Positions 62,728-64,000 of a DNA stretch of 64,000 bases are shown one piece after another. The DNA comes from Candidatus Zipacnadum vermilionense (GTDB lineage: Bacteria > Armatimonadota > Zipacnadia > Zipacnadales > Zipacnadaceae). The translations under genes and the position numbers were made by a program. The stretch lies in the NCBI GenBank assembly GCA_029821755.1, contig JALGSV010000022.1, positions 1 to 64,000 of the forward strand, read 5' to 3'. The first letter of the stretch is position 1. Every line of letters starts with the position of its first letter. Under the pieces are notes generated by a model. That model did no database searches. It was not told the origin of the DNA and saw nothing but the letters and a program-made list of their open reading frames with translations.

Positions 62728-63057
62728 TCATCCCGCCTTGCGCAGCGCGGGCTCCTCGACTTCAGCCGCTAGGCGCAGGATGCTTTTCCACCAGGGGGAC
62801 TCGACGAAGCCGCACTGGAAGCTGATGCGGGTGACCTCCAGCCACCAGGGCACGGTGGTGCGCCGAAGTGCGCGGGCCACGGCGTCGTCCAGGGCGGGCA
62901 GGAGCGGGCGGGCATCTTCCAGTTTGTCGAGGGTGCCACGGGCGAGGAGGAAGGCGATCATCTCCTCGGACGAGTCGGTCGTAAGAGGGCCAGTCAGCAG
63001 GTTGGGCACCAGTCGGTAGATCGACAGGAACCCCTCTGTTCTCTCACTCAGGTTCAT
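62728..63057 (-). CDS. Small soluble protein, unknown
   Basis: 109 residues (MNLSERTEGFLSIYRLVP). Helical, with TTDSSEEMIAFLLARGTLDKLEDARPLLPALDDAVARAL and VTRISFQCGFVESPWWKSILRLAAEVEEPALR. No family recognised. GAGG lies about 14 bases upstream of the ATG. It ends 5 bases before the small anchored protein gene, and its start overlaps a coding-like segment at 63044-63178. Probably real on packing; function unknown. Confidence 0.5.
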   Translation of the reverse strand: MNLSERTEGFLSIYRLVPNLLTGPLTTDSSEEMIAFLLARGTLDKLEDARPLLPALDDAVARALRRTTVPWWLEVTRISFQCGFVESPWWKSILRLAAEVEEPALRKAG

Positions 63058-63178
63058 TGCATAGCCACCTCGCTCTCGTCAGTCCTCCGACATAGAAGGC
63101 GATGTCCTCGACCAGGAAGGCATTGAAAACGAGTCCGTCAGGGAGCGTCGCGATAATGAACAGCTCCGTACCGGGGTG
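63044..63178 (-). pseudogene. Coding-like segment in frame after a UGA stop
   Basis: Directly after the TGA of the gene at 63179, the same frame stays open for 44 codons (HPGTELFIIATLPDGLVF, NAFLVEDIAFYVGGLTRAR) and ends in TGA at 63044, overlapping the next ATG by 14 bases. Composition looks protein-like. It has no ATG, GTG or TTG near its start. It may be a tail cut off by a nonsense change, or a small gene with an unusual start. Confidence 0.4.
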
Positions 63179-63400
63179 TCACAGCCCGAGCCGAGGGCGG
63201 CCGTAGTGCTCGTACGCAAGCAGTGACGCCTGACATGTTAGGCTGCGCTCGACCTGCTGCTCCCGAACGCCATGTGCAGCGATCTTGGTCGTGAACTCCT
63301 TGTGCAGACCTTCGCCTGACGCGCAGGACCGTTGCGCGCAGTCCAGAAAAGCCCGCCACTCCTCTTCAGTATACTCCCGCTCCAGTTGGCAATCCAGCAT
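63179..63400 (-). CDS. Small protein of unknown function
   Basis: 73 residues from the ATG at 63400, with GAGG 7 bases upstream. MLDCQLEREYTEEEWRAFLD and CAQRSCASGEGLHKEFTTKIAAHGVREQQVERSL suggest a helical soluble protein; three cysteines are in the first 25 residues after position 3. No family recognised. It follows the iron-sulfur gene by 20 bases. The frame continues after its stop (see 63044-63178), so the real product may once have been about 118 residues. Confidence 0.5.
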   Translation of the reverse strand: MLDCQLEREYTEEEWRAFLDCAQRSCASGEGLHKEFTTKIAAHGVREQQVERSLTCQASLLAYEHYGRPRLGL

Positions 63401-63420
63401 GGTGAACCTCGGTTGGGGCC

Positions 63421-64000
63421 TTAGTGCCCCTCCCCCGCGTCGCGGTCCTGGCTGTCGAAGGTGGCCAGGGGCGGGGGTTTCTCGGCGTCGAGGCCCGAGA
63501 CGTGGGCGTAGGCCTCCTGGACCTCCTTCGCCATCTTGGCGTTGAGGAGGCGCAGGGGGAGGTTCACCGGGCAGACGCGGTCGCAGCCGCCACACTGGAC
63601 GCAGCGGCCGGCCAGGTGCATAGCCCGCCCCAACTGGAACATCTCGTTCTCGTCCGTGCCCACCGTGCGCGGGAGCCACTGGGGCTTGTTCTGCACGGCG
63701 AAGCAGGTGGTGCAATAGCACATCGGGCAGGTGCGGACGCAGGCGTAGCAGCGCACGCAGCGGGAGAAAGCGCGGCGGAAGTACTCCTGGCGCTCAGCCG
63801 GGGACATGGCCTCCAAGCGGGCGAGTTCGGCGTCCTCGCCGTCGGGGTTGCGCGGAGTGACCTCCTCGCCCAGCATCTCGTCCACCACCAACGGGTTGGG
63901 GTACTGGCAGAGCCGGCAGCAGTCCTCCAGCAGGTCCTCGGCGGGGAAGCGCTGCTCACCGGCGGCGGTGGTGACGAGGACCATCTGGCCTTCCACGCGG
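63421..64000 (-). CDS. 4Fe-4S dicluster electron-transfer protein (5' end beyond the window)
   Basis: At least 191 residues, open to the right edge. CRLCQYPNPLVVDEMLGE is followed by the cluster motifs CVRCYACVRTCPMCYCTTC and CVQCGGCDRVCPVNLP. The spacing resembles formate dehydrogenase beta-like and heterodisulfide-reductase-linked iron-sulfur proteins. It lies upstream of the HydB/HydG-like pair on the same strand, which suggests a joint electron-transfer complex. The C-terminus is a short acidic tail. No start codon can be assigned because the frame reaches the window end. Confidence 0.8.
   Translation of the reverse strand, partial: RVEGQMVLVTTAAGEQRFPAEDLLEDCCRLCQYPNPLVVDEMLGEEVTPRNPDGEDAELARLEAMSPAERQEYFRRAFSRCVRCYACVRTCPMCYCTTCFAVQNKPQWLPRTVGTDENEMFQLGRAMHLAGRCVQCGGCDRVCPVNLPLRLLNAKMAKEVQEAYAHVSGLDAEKPPPLATFDSQDRDAGEGH

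Noticed and set aside
1-64000. CRISPR arrays, tRNA genes, rRNA genes, insertion sequences
   Set aside because: No direct-repeat arrays with unique spacers, no TTCGAATCC-type T arms with matching stems, and no transposase motifs were seen by eye. Diverged tRNAs could be missed.

Overview
The window is 64 kb of GC-rich bacterial chromosome. No rRNA, tRNA, phage or insertion sequence was recognised. The gene mix suggests a free-living, at least partly anaerobic bacterium of a poorly cultured Terrabacteria-type lineage, with Armatimonadota-like as the best guess. Reasons: ricT next to metG, a DUF2953-GerW pair, ftsEX-M23-CtpA, and several exported sugar-active proteins beside a sulfatase, an alpha-galactosidase, an FG-GAP/ASPIC protein and a uroporphyrinogen decarboxylase-like protein. 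This is inference from gene content. No marker here fixes the phylum.

Layout. 1-5.4 kb (minus): membrane protein, hisS, zinc-ribbon membrane protein, AlbA_2 (Schlafen-type) protein, aspS (cut by the left edge). 5.6-8.9 kb (plus): hisI with an apparently leaderless promoter, then a long exported TPR protein. 9-35 kb (minus): exported glycosidase-like protein, RNA methyltransferase, radical SAM protein, transglutaminase, GAF/HD-GYP protein, metG, ricT, a second exported TIM-barrel-like protein, mfd, PIG-L deacetylase, two ROK proteins around a four-helix-bundle gene, ssb, rpsF, a methyltransferase, ferredoxin, FmdB zinc ribbon and phosphofructokinase. 35.3-48.1 kb (plus): ftsE, ftsX, two M23 peptidases, ctpA, a LysM/G5 protein, DUF1638, a polyprenyl synthase, an AbiE toxin-antitoxin pair, ispH, phosphate butyryltransferase-like and DUF2953; gerW follows after a minus-strand DUF1232 gene. 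49.4-60.3 kb: small membrane proteins, a glycosidase-like protein, sulfatase, a frameshifted alpha-galactosidase, FG-GAP protein, UroD-like protein, lipoprotein and DUF5677 protein. 60.3-64 kb (minus): a flavin/iron-sulfur electron-transfer module like the beta/gamma subunits of sulfhydrogenase or AsrA/AsrB, interrupted by small unknown genes and followed by no hydrogenase catalytic subunit.

The most unusual feature is repetitive DNA. A modular family of short palindromes (about 20-35 bp each, at least five core types sharing flanks such as TCCCCTCC) is scattered through spacers and also sits in frame inside hisS, mfd, ricT and a glycosidase-like gene, where it encodes peptides such as DTALESGATGG or TGLEACAT. 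A second set of repeats is short, roughly 7-bp-periodic arrays (TTCGACT, GTTCCAC, GTGGCGA and CAGTGGA types), one pair of which brackets the four-helix-bundle gene. An AbiE toxin-antitoxin pair sits inside an isoprenoid operon, with a consensus-like promoter, a perfect 8-bp inverted-repeat operator and stop/start overlaps that couple it to ispH.
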